In this document: positions 7,272-15,882 of the stretch, piece by piece
Layout of the letters: the number at the start of each line of letters is the position of its first letter
How positions within the stretch are numbered: position 1 is the stretch's first letter
Assembly (NCBI GenBank): GCA_028869035.1
Contig: JAGWTL010000002.1
Location: 1 to 33,998, forward strand
Direction of reading: 5' to 3'
Length of the DNA: 33,998 bases
Origin: Burkholderiales bacterium
GTDB lineage: Bacteria > Pseudomonadota > Gammaproteobacteria > Burkholderiales > Burkholderiaceae_C
Notes under the pieces: generated by a model
Seen by the model: the letters and a program-made list of their open reading frames with translations, nothing else
What the model was told of the DNA's origin: nothing
Database searches by the model: none
Translations under genes and position numbers: made by a program

Positions 7272-7676
7272 ATGTCCATGTTCTCCATCTTCGGGGTTTC
7301 GGGCAGCGCGATCAGCGCGCAGTCCCAGCGTCTCAACGTGGTGGCCAGCAACCTGGCCAATGCCGACGCCGTGGCCGGCCCCGACGGCCAGACCTACAAG
7401 GCCCGCCAGGTGACCTTCGAAACCGTGCTGATGGACTCCGCGTCCTCGGCCGGCGTCAAGGTCAGCAGCATCAAGGAAGACCAGACCCCGGCACGCCGTG
7501 TGTTCGAACCCACCCACCCCTCGGCCGACGCCGAAGGCTACGTGAGCCACTCCAACGTGAACCCGGTGGAGGAGATGGTCAACATGATCTCGGCCTCACG
7601 CTCCTACCAGAACAACGTCGAAGTCATGAACACCGCCAAGACCCTGCTGCTCAAGACGCTGCAGCTCGGCCAGTAA
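7272..7676 (+). CDS. flgC: Flagellar proximal rod protein FlgC
   Basis: FlgC is a proximal rod subunit, exported by the flagellar type III system. The 134-residue protein has the N-terminal motif (FGVSGSAISAQSQRLNVVASNLANAD) and the C-terminal conserved block (GYVSHSNVNPVEEMVNMISASRSYQNNVEVMNTAK), with the normal family length. It starts 41 bases after flgB with only a weak Shine-Dalgarno sequence (AAGAAAG). A second ATG two codons downstream is possible. Confidence 0.96.
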   Translation: MSMFSIFGVSGSAISAQSQRLNVVASNLANADAVAGPDGQTYKARQVTFETVLMDSASSAGVKVSSIKEDQTPARRVFEPTHPSADAEGYVSHSNVNPVEEMVNMISASRSYQNNVEVMNTAKTLLLKTLQLGQ

Positions 7677-7698
7677 ACGGACCGCGCGGGACAACACC

Positions 7699-8349
7699 AT
7701 GGTCACCAGCGTCAGCAACACCAGCAGCCCGACGGCCACGTCGTCGGGCAAGACGACCAACGATGCAGCCTCGATGCAGGACCGCTTCCTCAAGCTGCTG
7801 GTCGCGCAGATCAACAACCAGGATCCGCTCAACCCGATGGACAACGCGCAGATGACCACGCAGATGGCACAGATCAACACGGTCAACGGCATCCAGCAGG
7901 TCAACGAAACGCTCCAGGGCATGGCCAGCCAGTTTGCGTCCATGCAGGTGCTGCAGGCCGCATCGCTGGTCGGACACCAGGTGCTGCTGCCTGGCAGCGC
8001 CCTGACTCGCGACGCCACCACGGGCATGGTCGGCTCGGCCTTCGATCTGGGCGCCAACGCCTCGCAAGTGAAGATCGAGATCCTCTCGCCGGTCGGCGAC
8101 GTGCTCGGAACCATCAATTCAAGCGCCATGGCCGCCGGGCGCCATTTCTTCAGCTGGGACGCCTCGGCTTACGGAAACTACACCAGCCTGAGCTACCGCA
8201 TCACCGCCGACAACGGACAGCAGAGCGTGGCAGCGACGCCCTACACCACCGACAAGGTGCTTGCCGTGGGCGCCTCCAACGGCTTGGTGTCGGTTGACCT
8301 CCAGAGCGGCGCCAGCGTTCCCTATTCACGCATCACCGCCATCCTCTAA
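7699..8349 (+). CDS. flgD: Hook-capping scaffold protein FlgD
   Basis: FlgD forms the temporary cap under which FlgE subunits polymerise into the hook. The 216-residue protein has the N-terminal export and assembly segment with the conserved block DRFLKLLVAQINNQDPLNPM, followed by NAQMTTQMAQINTVNGI. The C-terminal part contains Tudor-like and fibronectin-like beta domains (LVGHQVLLPGSA; KIEILSPVGDVL; AAGRHFFSWDA). Length is normal. It lies 22 bases past flgC and 20 bases before flgE. Confidence 0.95.
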   Translation: MVTSVSNTSSPTATSSGKTTNDAASMQDRFLKLLVAQINNQDPLNPMDNAQMTTQMAQINTVNGIQQVNETLQGMASQFASMQVLQAASLVGHQVLLPGSALTRDATTGMVGSAFDLGANASQVKIEILSPVGDVLGTINSSAMAAGRHFFSWDASAYGNYTSLSYRITADNGQQSVAATPYTTDKVLAVGASNGLVSVDLQSGASVPYSRITAIL

Positions 8350-8369
8350 CAAACCTACAGGAATCCATC

Positions 8370-9611
8370 ATGGCTTTTCAGACAGGTCTATCCGGCTTGA
8401 ACGCCTCCAGCAAGAACCTGGACGTGATTGGCAACAACATTGCCAATGCCAACACCACGGGGATGAAATCTTCGCGCGCCGAGTTCTCCGACCTGGTGGC
8501 ATCATCCATCGGCGTAGGCCATGGCAACAACGCCGGCCTGGGCGTCGCCGTGGACACGATTGCCCAGCAGTTCTCGCAGGGCACCATCTCCATCACCGGC
8601 AACACGCTGGACGTGGCCGTCAACGGCGCCGGCTTCTTCCCGCTGCAGATGCCCGACGGCACCATCGCCTACACGCGCGCCGGCAACTTCAAGATGGACA
8701 ACACCGGCACCATCGTGACCAACTCCGGCGCCAAGGTGCTGGGTTACCCGACCACCACGGCCGGTGTCGCCACCAGCACCACCGCCAGGCCGCTGGTAAT
8801 GCCCACGGGCGCGCCCATCCCGGCACAGACGACCACCAGCATCACGGCCCAGTTCAACCTGAACGCCAGCGCCTCCTCGGTCTACAACGCCGTCACCAAC
8901 ACCCCGCCGTACACGACCTATGGCACCGCGTTGAACGTCTTCGACTCGCAAGGTGCGTCTGTCCCTTTCACGATGAACTTCACGCGCGCGGCGGCGACGG
9001 TCGGCCCACCGGCCCTGGACAACTGGCAGGTGCGGGATTCCGCCGGCGCCCTGCTGCTGGACACGGGTGGCAACCCCATCACCCTGAGTTTTGACACGAC
9101 CGGCGCCCTGGTGGCGCCCGTCGTGAATCCATCGGTGTCCATCGCGACCCCGTCCCCAACCACGCCGAACATCGTGACCACCCTGAATTTTTCGGGCGCC
9201 ACCCAGTTTGCCGCCTCGTTCGGCGTCACCGACCTGACCCAGAACGGCTATACCGCCGGCTCTTTTGTCGGCATGAGGATTGCCGAAACCGGCGTGATCA
9301 CTGCGCGCTACTCGAACGGGCAGACCCAGGCCAACGGCATGCTGGCCCTGGCCGATTTCCGCAACCTCCAGGGCCTGGCGCCCGTTGGCGGCAACAACTG
9401 GGCAGAGACCTACGCCTCGGGCCAGCCCCTGATGGGCCAGCCGGGACAGGGCAAGTTCGGCGTGACGCGCGCCGGCGCGCTGGAAGACTCCAACGTGGAC
9501 CTCACCGCCGAGCTGGTCAACATGATGACCGCGCAACGCGCCTACCAGGCCAACGCCCAGACCATCAAGACGCAGGACCAGGTGCTGCAGACCCTGGTCA
9601 ACCTGCGCTGA
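8370..9611 (+). CDS. flgE: Flagellar hook protein FlgE
   Basis: FlgE polymerises into the flexible hook that joins the rod to the filament. The 413-residue product has the N-terminal motif (FQTGLSGLNASSKNLDVIGNNIANANTTG), the FlgE/F/G core (LDVAVNGAGFFPLQMPDGTIAYTRAGNFKMD), variable Thr/Ala-rich surface domains (about 130-300) and the C-terminal block (LTAELVNMMTAQRAYQANAQTIK). Length is close to that of enteric hook proteins (about 400). AGGAA lies upstream of the ATG. The surface domain differs in the usual way between species, and no truncation is seen. Confidence 0.96.
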   Translation: MAFQTGLSGLNASSKNLDVIGNNIANANTTGMKSSRAEFSDLVASSIGVGHGNNAGLGVAVDTIAQQFSQGTISITGNTLDVAVNGAGFFPLQMPDGTIAYTRAGNFKMDNTGTIVTNSGAKVLGYPTTTAGVATSTTARPLVMPTGAPIPAQTTTSITAQFNLNASASSVYNAVTNTPPYTTYGTALNVFDSQGASVPFTMNFTRAAATVGPPALDNWQVRDSAGALLLDTGGNPITLSFDTTGALVAPVVNPSVSIATPSPTTPNIVTTLNFSGATQFAASFGVTDLTQNGYTAGSFVGMRIAETGVITARYSNGQTQANGMLALADFRNLQGLAPVGGNNWAETYASGQPLMGQPGQGKFGVTRAGALEDSNVDLTAELVNMMTAQRAYQANAQTIKTQDQVLQTLVNLR

Positions 9612-9639
9612 TACCTAAAACGGCTGAAGGAGACCTGCC

Positions 9640-10380
9640 ATGGACCGCCTGATCTACACCGCGATGACCGGGGCCAACGCCGCCGCGCACCGGCAGTCGG
9701 TGCTCTCCAACAACCTGGCCAACGTCTCGACCAACGGTTTTCGCGCCGAGCTCTCGGCCTACCGCGCCGTGCCCCTGCGCGGCGAAGGCGCCACCACACG
9801 CGTGTTCGCTCTGGAGGCGACCTCGGGCCACCGCGACGCCCCCGGCCCGGCCCAGCGCACCGGGCGCGATCTGGACGCCATGCCGCAGGGCAGCAGCTGG
9901 TTCGCCGTGCAGGGCCTGGACGGCACCGAGGCCTACACGCGCAGCGGCGGCTTCGAAGTCTCACCTCAGGGTGTGCTGCAGACCAGCAACGGCCTGTCCG
10001 TGCTGTCCGACGGCGGCGCGCCCATCACCGTGCCCAACGACTCGGTGATCAGCCTGGGCTTCGACGGCACCATCAGCGCGCGCACCGGCAACCAGCCATC
10101 GACCACTGTGGGCCGCCTCAAGCTGGCCACCCCCACCGCAGAAGACCCGCTCAAGCGCGGCGACGACGGCCTGTTCCGCCCGCAATCGGGCGCGCCCCTG
10201 CCCAATGACGCCAACGCCCGCATGCTGGTGGGCGTGCTCGAGGGCTCCAACGTGAACGCGGTGGAGACCATGGTGGGCATGATCCAGACCGCGCGCCAGT
10301 TCGAAGTGCAGATGCGCCTGATGCAGACCGCCGAATCCAACGACCGCTCCGCCGGTCAACTGCTCAGCCTGCAAGGCTGA
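9640..10380 (+). CDS. flgF: Flagellar proximal rod protein FlgF
   Basis: FlgF is a rod protein that joins the proximal part of the rod to the FlgG distal rod. The 246-residue protein begins MDRLIYTAMTGANAA, typical of FlgF, and has the LSNNLANVSTNGFRAEL motif, the WFAVQGLDGTEAYTRSGGF core and the C-terminal GSNVNAVETMVGMIQTARQFEVQM block. AAGGAG sits 8 bases upstream of the ATG. The gene shares origin with flgE and flgG, and the similarity between these three neighbours is expected. Confidence 0.95.
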   Translation: MDRLIYTAMTGANAAAHRQSVLSNNLANVSTNGFRAELSAYRAVPLRGEGATTRVFALEATSGHRDAPGPAQRTGRDLDAMPQGSSWFAVQGLDGTEAYTRSGGFEVSPQGVLQTSNGLSVLSDGGAPITVPNDSVISLGFDGTISARTGNQPSTTVGRLKLATPTAEDPLKRGDDGLFRPQSGAPLPNDANARMLVGVLEGSNVNAVETMVGMIQTARQFEVQMRLMQTAESNDRSAGQLLSLQG

Positions 10381-10401
10381 AGCCACACCTAGGAAACCAC
10401 C

Positions 10402-11184
10402 ATGTTCAATTCCCTGTGGATCGCCAAGACCGGCATGGAAGCCCAGCAGATGCAGCTGGACGTCATCTCCAACAACCTGGCCAACTCGTCCACCAACGGC
10501 TTCAAGCGCGCGCACGCCGTGTTCGAAGACCTGATGTACCAGAACCTGCGCCAGGTCGGCTCCAGCACCTCCGAGCAGTCGCAACTGCCCACCGGCCTGC
10601 AGGTGGGCCTGGGTGTGCGCACCGTGTCCACCAGCCGCAGCTTCACGCAGGGCAGCCTGCAGCAGTCGGGCAACGGCCTGGACGTGGCCATCCAGGGCAA
10701 CGGTTTCTTCCAGATCACCATGCCCGACGGCACCCTCAACTACACCCGCGACGGCTCCTTCCAGGTCAACGCCCAGGGCCAGCTCGTCACCAGCAACGGC
10801 CTGCCCGTGGCCAACGGCATCACGGTGCCGGCCAACGCCACCAATGTCTCGATCTCGGCCGACGGCAACGTCACCGCCACCATTCCCGGCACCGTCGCGC
10901 CGCAGCCCATAGGCACCATCCCGCTGGCCAGCTTCATCAACCCGGCCGGTCTGGACCCGCGCGGCCAGAACCTCTATGCCGAGACGGCCGCCTCGGGCCA
11001 GCCCAACACCGGCACGCCCGGCGCCAACGGCCTGGGCCAGCTCATGCAGGGTTTTCTGGAAACCTCCAACGTCAACGTGGTGCAGGAGCTGGTCAGCATG
11101 ATCCAGACCCAGCGCGCCTACGAAATGAACTCCAAGGCCATCCAGACCTCGGACCAGATGCTGCAGAAGCTGGGACAGCTGTGA
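10402..11184 (+). CDS. flgG: Flagellar distal rod protein FlgG
   Basis: FlgG builds the distal rod that passes through the P and L rings. The 260-residue protein has FNSLWIAKTGMEAQQMQLDVISNNLAN at its start, the core LDVAIQGNGFFQITMPDGTLNYTRDGSFQ and the C-terminal block SNVNVVQELVSMIQTQRAYEMNSKAIQ, all standard for FlgG, with exact family length (260). The stop TGA shares its last base with the flgH ATG (TGATG), so flgH translation is probably coupled to flgG. Confidence 0.97.
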   Translation: MFNSLWIAKTGMEAQQMQLDVISNNLANSSTNGFKRAHAVFEDLMYQNLRQVGSSTSEQSQLPTGLQVGLGVRTVSTSRSFTQGSLQQSGNGLDVAIQGNGFFQITMPDGTLNYTRDGSFQVNAQGQLVTSNGLPVANGITVPANATNVSISADGNVTATIPGTVAPQPIGTIPLASFINPAGLDPRGQNLYAETAASGQPNTGTPGANGLGQLMQGFLETSNVNVVQELVSMIQTQRAYEMNSKAIQTSDQMLQKLGQL

Positions 11185-11861
11185 TGAAACACCTCACGCT
11201 CATGCTGGGCGCCACTGTCCTGGCGGGCTGCTCCGCCACGCCCAGGCCGGCGAACGTGGACTTCGCCGAGCCGCGCGTGACGCAGGCGCCTGCACAAGTC
11301 GCGGCGCGGCCGGTGACGGGCAGCCTGTTCCTGCCCGCCAGCTACCGCCCCACTTTCGAGGACCGGCGCGCGCGCCTGGTCGGCGACACCGTGACCATCC
11401 GCATCGTCGAGAACGTCACGGCCAGCCAGAAATCCGGCTCCACCGCCAACCGCAGCAGCAGCATCGACGGCAGCATCACCGCGGTGCCCGGCATGACCTT
11501 CCCAGGCACCGCTGCCGAGAACAATTTCCGCATCGGCGCGGCCAGCAAGGCCGATTTCTCGGGCAAGGGGGGCACGGAAGCGGCCAACACCTTCTCGGGC
11601 GCCATCACGGCCACCGTGGCCGAGGTGCTCCCCAACGGCCACCTGGTCGTTACGGGAGAAAAACAGATCGGCCTGAACCACAACGTGGACGTGCTGCGTT
11701 TCACCGGCACCGTCGATCCGCTGGCCATCCTGCCCGGCAGCATCGTCAACTCCAGCGCCGTGGCCAATGTCCGCGTCGAATCCAGGGGCCGCGGTCCGCA
11801 GCATGAAGCGCAGACAGTAGGCTGGTTAACCCGGTTCTTTTTGAATATTTCGCCGTTCTAG
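11184..11861 (+). CDS. flgH: Flagellar L-ring lipoprotein FlgH
   Basis: FlgH forms the L ring, the bushing in the outer membrane. The 225-residue protein starts with a lipoprotein signal and lipobox (VLAGC, Cys14), then FlgH signatures: GSLF near residue 46, DRRARLVGDTVTIRIVENVTASQ, NTFSGAITATVAEVLPNGHLVV and GEKQIGLN, ending in the terminal GWLTRFFLNISPF. The start at 11184 overlaps the flgG stop by one base. Longer open frames upstream run through flgG and are not real. Confidence 0.96.
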   Translation: MKHLTLMLGATVLAGCSATPRPANVDFAEPRVTQAPAQVAARPVTGSLFLPASYRPTFEDRRARLVGDTVTIRIVENVTASQKSGSTANRSSSIDGSITAVPGMTFPGTAAENNFRIGAASKADFSGKGGTEAANTFSGAITATVAEVLPNGHLVVTGEKQIGLNHNVDVLRFTGTVDPLAILPGSIVNSSAVANVRVESRGRGPQHEAQTVGWLTRFFLNISPF

Positions 11862-11922
11862 GCGCTTGCAGAATCAGCCATGACGGTTTCAACCTTTCCC
11901 GCCAGAACTTGAGCTCCGCACC

Positions 11923-13062
11923 ATGAACACCGGCCCCCTCCCCCCCATGCTCGCCGCTCTTTGCCGCGGCGCCGTGCTGCTGGGCCTGTGCCTGCTGGGC
12001 ACCCAGCCCGCGCTGGCCGGTCGCATCAAGGAAGTGGCCGCCATCGAAGGCGTGCGCAGCAACCAGCTCACCGGCTTCGGCCTGGTGATCGGCCTGGACG
12101 GCACCGGCGACCAGACCACGCAGATGCCCTACACCACGCAGACGATGAGCAACTACCTGCAGCAGATGGGCATCGCCCTCTCGCCGGACCTTGCCTCGCG
12201 CCTGCAGCTCAAGAACGTCGCCGCCGTGCTGGTCACGGCCCAGCTTCCGGCCTTCGCGCGCCCCGGCCAGAACATGGACGTGACGGTCTCCTCCATGGGC
12301 AATGCCAAATCGCTCAAGGGCGGCACCCTCATCTCCACGCCGCTGCGCGGCGCAGATGGTCAAGTCTATGCGCTGGCCCAGGGCAGCCTGGTCATCGCCG
12401 GCGCCGGCGCGGCCGCCGGCGGCAGCAAAGTGCAGATCAACCACCTGAGCGCAGGCCGCATTCCCGGCGGGGCGCAGATCGAGCGTGCCGTGCCCACGCC
12501 GCTGCTCGAAGGCGACAGCATCCGGCTCGGCCTCGAAGCCAGCGACTTCCAGACCGCACACCGCGTGGCCGTCGCCATCAACACCCGCTTCGGCGACGGC
12601 GTGGCCCGCGCACTCGACGGCCGCACGGTGGACGTGCGCGCGCCTACCGAACCCAATGACCGCATCAGCTTCCTGGCCGAACTCGAGGAGCTGCCGCTGA
12701 AAAACTCGGTCCCGAAGGCCTTGGTGGTGATCAACTCGCGCACCGGCTCCATCGTGCTCAACCAGGCCGTGACCCTGGGCCCCTGCGCCATCGCGCACGG
12801 CAATCTCTCGGTCAGCATCAGTTCCACGCCCGTCATCAGCCAGCCCGGCCCCCTGTCCTCGGGGCAGACCGTGGTGGCCGAGAAAGCCAATATCGAGATC
12901 CGCCAGGAACCCGGCATCCTGATCCAGGTGCCCGCCGCGCCCAAGCTGGCCGACGTGGTGCGCGCGCTCAACGCCCTGGGCGCCACGCCACAGGACCTGC
13001 TGGCCATCCTTCAGGCCATCAAGGCCGCCGGCGCACTCAACGCCGAACTCGAAGTGATCTGA
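11923..13062 (+). CDS. flgI: Flagellar P-ring protein FlgI
   Basis: FlgI forms the P ring in the peptidoglycan layer; its assembly depends on FlgA, encoded divergently upstream. The 379-residue protein has a Sec signal peptide (hydrophobic core LCRGAVLLGLCLLG, cleavage after ALA near residue 31). The mature N-terminus GRIKEVAAIEGVRSNQLTGFG is highly conserved in FlgI, as are GLVIGLDGTGDQT and the C-terminal LNALGATPQDLLAILQAIKAAGAL. The 61-base gap after flgH has no evident terminator. The ribosome site is weak. The stop and the flgJ start share a base (TGATG). Confidence 0.96.
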   Translation: MNTGPLPPMLAALCRGAVLLGLCLLGTQPALAGRIKEVAAIEGVRSNQLTGFGLVIGLDGTGDQTTQMPYTTQTMSNYLQQMGIALSPDLASRLQLKNVAAVLVTAQLPAFARPGQNMDVTVSSMGNAKSLKGGTLISTPLRGADGQVYALAQGSLVIAGAGAAAGGSKVQINHLSAGRIPGGAQIERAVPTPLLEGDSIRLGLEASDFQTAHRVAVAINTRFGDGVARALDGRTVDVRAPTEPNDRISFLAELEELPLKNSVPKALVVINSRTGSIVLNQAVTLGPCAIAHGNLSVSISSTPVISQPGPLSSGQTVVAEKANIEIRQEPGILIQVPAAPKLADVVRALNALGATPQDLLAILQAIKAAGALNAELEVI

Positions 13063-13916
13063 TGCAATCCGGTGCGCTCAACCCTCTCACGCAGTCGCTG
13101 GCCGCCGACGGCGCCAGCCTGAACCGCCTGAAGTTCCAGGCCGGGCAGTCCACACCCGAGTCCGTCAAGGAAACCGCCAAGCAATTTGAAGCACTGTTCA
13201 TGCGCGAGCTGCTCAAGAGCATGCGCGAAGCCAACGCCTCCATGAAAAGCGGCATGCTGGACAGCCCGGGCGGTGACCTGGGCACGGATCTGCTGGACCA
13301 GCAGTTCGCCGTGCAGATGGCTGGCCGGCCCGGTGGCCTGGCCGAAGTGATCGCCAAGCAGCTGATGCAGCAGATGGGCATGAAGGACAAGGCCGGCGCC
13401 ACACCAGAGACCGACGGCGCGGTCACACCCGTGCCGGCACCTGCGGCCGCGCGCGGTTTCGTGCAGCAGCACGGCGCTGCCGCCCAGGAGGTGCAGCGCA
13501 GCAGCGGCCTGCCCGCCAGCTACCTGCTGGGCCAGGCCGGGCATGAGAGCGGCTGGGGCCAGCGCGAGATCCTCATGAAAGACGGCGCCTCTTCGAACAA
13601 TCTCTTCGGCATCAAGGCCGGCGCCGGCTGGAAGGGCAAGGTGGCAGAGGTCACCACGACCGAGTACACGGACGGCGTGCCGCGCAAGACCGTGGCGCGT
13701 TTCCGCGCCTACGACACCCCTGCCGAATCCTTCCGCGACTTCGCCAATCTGATCGGCAACAGCCCACGCTACGCGCAGGCACGCCAGCAGACCGGCTCGG
13801 TGCAGGGCTGGACCCAGGGCCTGCAGGACGCCGGTTATGCCACCGACCCGGACTATGCGACCAAACTCGGTCGCGCGATCAACACCACGCTGCGGCTGCA
13901 GCGGGCCCAAGGCTGA
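13062..13916 (+). CDS. flgJ: Dual-domain FlgJ: rod-cap scaffold plus peptidoglycan hydrolase
   Basis: FlgJ caps the growing rod and cuts peptidoglycan so that the rod can pass. The 284-residue protein has the N-terminal rod-binding domain (ETAKQFEALFMRELLKSMREA, GGDLGTDLLDQQFAVQMA), a Pro/Ala-rich linker (about 108-130), and a C-terminal glucosaminidase domain. The hydrolase domain has GQAGHESGWGQREI, with Glu162 the likely catalytic residue, and NLFGIKAG, then FRAYDTPAESFRDFANLI. The full dual-domain form is typical of beta- and gamma-proteobacteria. It overlaps flgI by one base. Confidence 0.95.
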   Translation: MQSGALNPLTQSLAADGASLNRLKFQAGQSTPESVKETAKQFEALFMRELLKSMREANASMKSGMLDSPGGDLGTDLLDQQFAVQMAGRPGGLAEVIAKQLMQQMGMKDKAGATPETDGAVTPVPAPAAARGFVQQHGAAAQEVQRSSGLPASYLLGQAGHESGWGQREILMKDGASSNNLFGIKAGAGWKGKVAEVTTTEYTDGVPRKTVARFRAYDTPAESFRDFANLIGNSPRYAQARQQTGSVQGWTQGLQDAGYATDPDYATKLGRAINTTLRLQRAQG

Positions 13917-13927
13917 GGCAGAGCTTC

Positions 13928-15856
13928 ATGAGCAGCATCATCAACATCGGCGTGACCGCCCTGACGGCCAATCAGAATGCGTTGCAGACCATCGGCAACA
14001 ACATTGCCAATGTCAACACCCCCGGCTATTCGCGCCAGCAGGTGCAGCTGCAGAACATCCCCGGCCAGTTCACCGGCAGCGGCTATTTCGGCAAGGGCGT
14101 CGATGTCCTGACGGTCAAGCGCATCTATGACAATTTCCTGACGCGCCAGGCCGCCACCGCGCAGTCCGTGTCCGCCAGCGACGCGACCCGCTACAACTAC
14201 ATGAAGCAGCTGGAAAGCCTGTTCCCCGGTGGCGCCAACGGCCTGGGCGCCGCCGTCAGCGACATGCTCAACTCCTTCTCCGACATCGCCAACGCCCCCA
14301 CCGACCTGACCGCGCGTTCCGTGGTGCTGGCGCGCGCCGACGAGATGGCCAGCCGCTTCCGCGCCATGGCCGACGCCATGAACGAGCTGCGCATCGGCAC
14401 CACCAGCCAGCTCGACGTCGACGTCAAGGCCGTCAACAACCTGGCCACCCAGATCGGCCAGGCCAACGAGAAGATCGCCCTGGCGCTGGGCAGCGGCCAG
14501 CCCCCCAACGACCTGCTGGACCAGCGCGACCAGCTGATCCGCGATCTGAACAAATATGTCCAGACGACCAATATCGCCGCCGACGATGGCAGCCTGAACA
14601 TCTTTCTGGCCGGCAGCCAGCCGCTGGTGCTGGGCAAGACCGTGTCGCCCGTGGGCATCCTGCACCAGGACCCGTACGGCGACCCGACCAAGGCCAAGCT
14701 CACCATCACCACCGGCGGCGTGGCCCGCGTGCTGGAAGAGTCCACGCTGGGGGGCGGAGAAATGGCCGGCCTGCTGCGCTTCCAGAACACCGACCTGACC
14801 AATGCCAGCAACCTGCTGGGACGCATGGCGCTGGCCATCGGCAGCAAGATGAACGAGCAGCAGTCCCTGGGGCTGGACCTCAATGGCAACCCCGGCAACC
14901 CGCTGTTCAACCTGGCCGCCATCCCCGCGGCGCTGCCCCAGAAAACGCCGGCCAACGCAGGCACGGCCGCCTTGAGCGTCAGCATCCGGACCAACCCCTC
15001 GGGCACAACATCGTTCCTGGCCAGCAACTACGATTTCACGTTCGCCAGTGCCACCACGGGCACCATCACCCGGCTGTCCGACGGCGTGCAGATCCCCTTT
15101 GACTTCGGCGCCACCAACCCGGTGTTGCTCGACGGCTTCCAGATCCAGCAAAGCGGCGCGGCCGCGGCCGGAGACCGCTTCCTCGTCACGCCCTATGCCG
15201 GCGCCGCGCGCGGCATCAACACGGCCTTCAGCTCTCCCAAGGATCTGGCGATGGCCAGCCCACTGGCCGCCAGCGCAGGCACCACCAACACCGGGGCCTT
15301 GACGCTGCAGAGTCTCACGGTTCGGACGGTTCCCATCCCGCCGGCCGTCACGCTGACCTTTACCGGTCCGGGGACCTACACGCGCTCGGACACCGGCGCC
15401 ACCGCCTACGCTTATGTGCCGGGTCAGGCCATCGAGTACACGGTGCCGCCGACCACGCCGCAAACCGGTTGGTCGCTCACGCTCAAAGGCATCCCGAAGG
15501 CGGGGGACACCTACACGGTGAATGCCAACCCCTATCCACGGCTGGATGCCGGCAACGCCCAGGCCATGCTGAATCTGCGCGATCTGGCGATGTTCGACGG
15601 CGGACCGCTGACCGACGGCTACGCCAGCGTGATCGCCGAGATCGGCACCAAGGTGCAGGGCGCCCAGCAGTCCGCCAAGGTGTCGAACGACATCGCCATC
15701 AATCTGGAAAAGGACCGCACCAGCGTAGCCGGCGTCAACCTGGACGAAGAAGCCGCACGGATGATCCAGTACCAGCAGGCCTATCAGGCGGCCGGCAAGA
15801 TGATGCAGATTGCACAGAGCATCTTCGACACCCTGATGGCCTCCTTCTCACGCTGA
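13928..15856 (+). CDS. flgK: Hook-filament junction protein FlgK (HAP1)
   Basis: FlgK is the first of the two junction proteins between hook and filament, exported with FlgN's help. The 642-residue protein has the conserved N-terminus (INIGVTALTANQNALQTIGNNIANVNTPGYSRQQ), the FlgK block AVSDMLNSFSDIANAPTDLTARSVVL, QRDQLIRDLNKYV, a long variable middle (about 330-560, longer than in enteric FlgK of about 547) and the C-terminal SNLDEEAARM-like block VNLDEEAARMIQYQQAYQA. The extra length sits in the surface-exposed middle. It starts 11 bases after flgJ; no separate sigma-28 promoter is visible in that short gap. Confidence 0.96.
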   Translation: MSSIINIGVTALTANQNALQTIGNNIANVNTPGYSRQQVQLQNIPGQFTGSGYFGKGVDVLTVKRIYDNFLTRQAATAQSVSASDATRYNYMKQLESLFPGGANGLGAAVSDMLNSFSDIANAPTDLTARSVVLARADEMASRFRAMADAMNELRIGTTSQLDVDVKAVNNLATQIGQANEKIALALGSGQPPNDLLDQRDQLIRDLNKYVQTTNIAADDGSLNIFLAGSQPLVLGKTVSPVGILHQDPYGDPTKAKLTITTGGVARVLEESTLGGGEMAGLLRFQNTDLTNASNLLGRMALAIGSKMNEQQSLGLDLNGNPGNPLFNLAAIPAALPQKTPANAGTAALSVSIRTNPSGTTSFLASNYDFTFASATTGTITRLSDGVQIPFDFGATNPVLLDGFQIQQSGAAAAGDRFLVTPYAGAARGINTAFSSPKDLAMASPLAASAGTTNTGALTLQSLTVRTVPIPPAVTLTFTGPGTYTRSDTGATAYAYVPGQAIEYTVPPTTPQTGWSLTLKGIPKAGDTYTVNANPYPRLDAGNAQAMLNLRDLAMFDGGPLTDGYASVIAEIGTKVQGAQQSAKVSNDIAINLEKDRTSVAGVNLDEEAARMIQYQQAYQAAGKMMQIAQSIFDTLMASFSR

Positions 15857-15882
15857 CCGAACGACGCCACAAGGAACGCGCC

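Noticed and set aside
13853..15463. A 536-codon open frame on the - strand across flgK
   Set aside because: FlgK on the + strand has clear family motifs at both ends; the antisense frame is Gly/Arg/Gln-rich with no domain or ribosome site.
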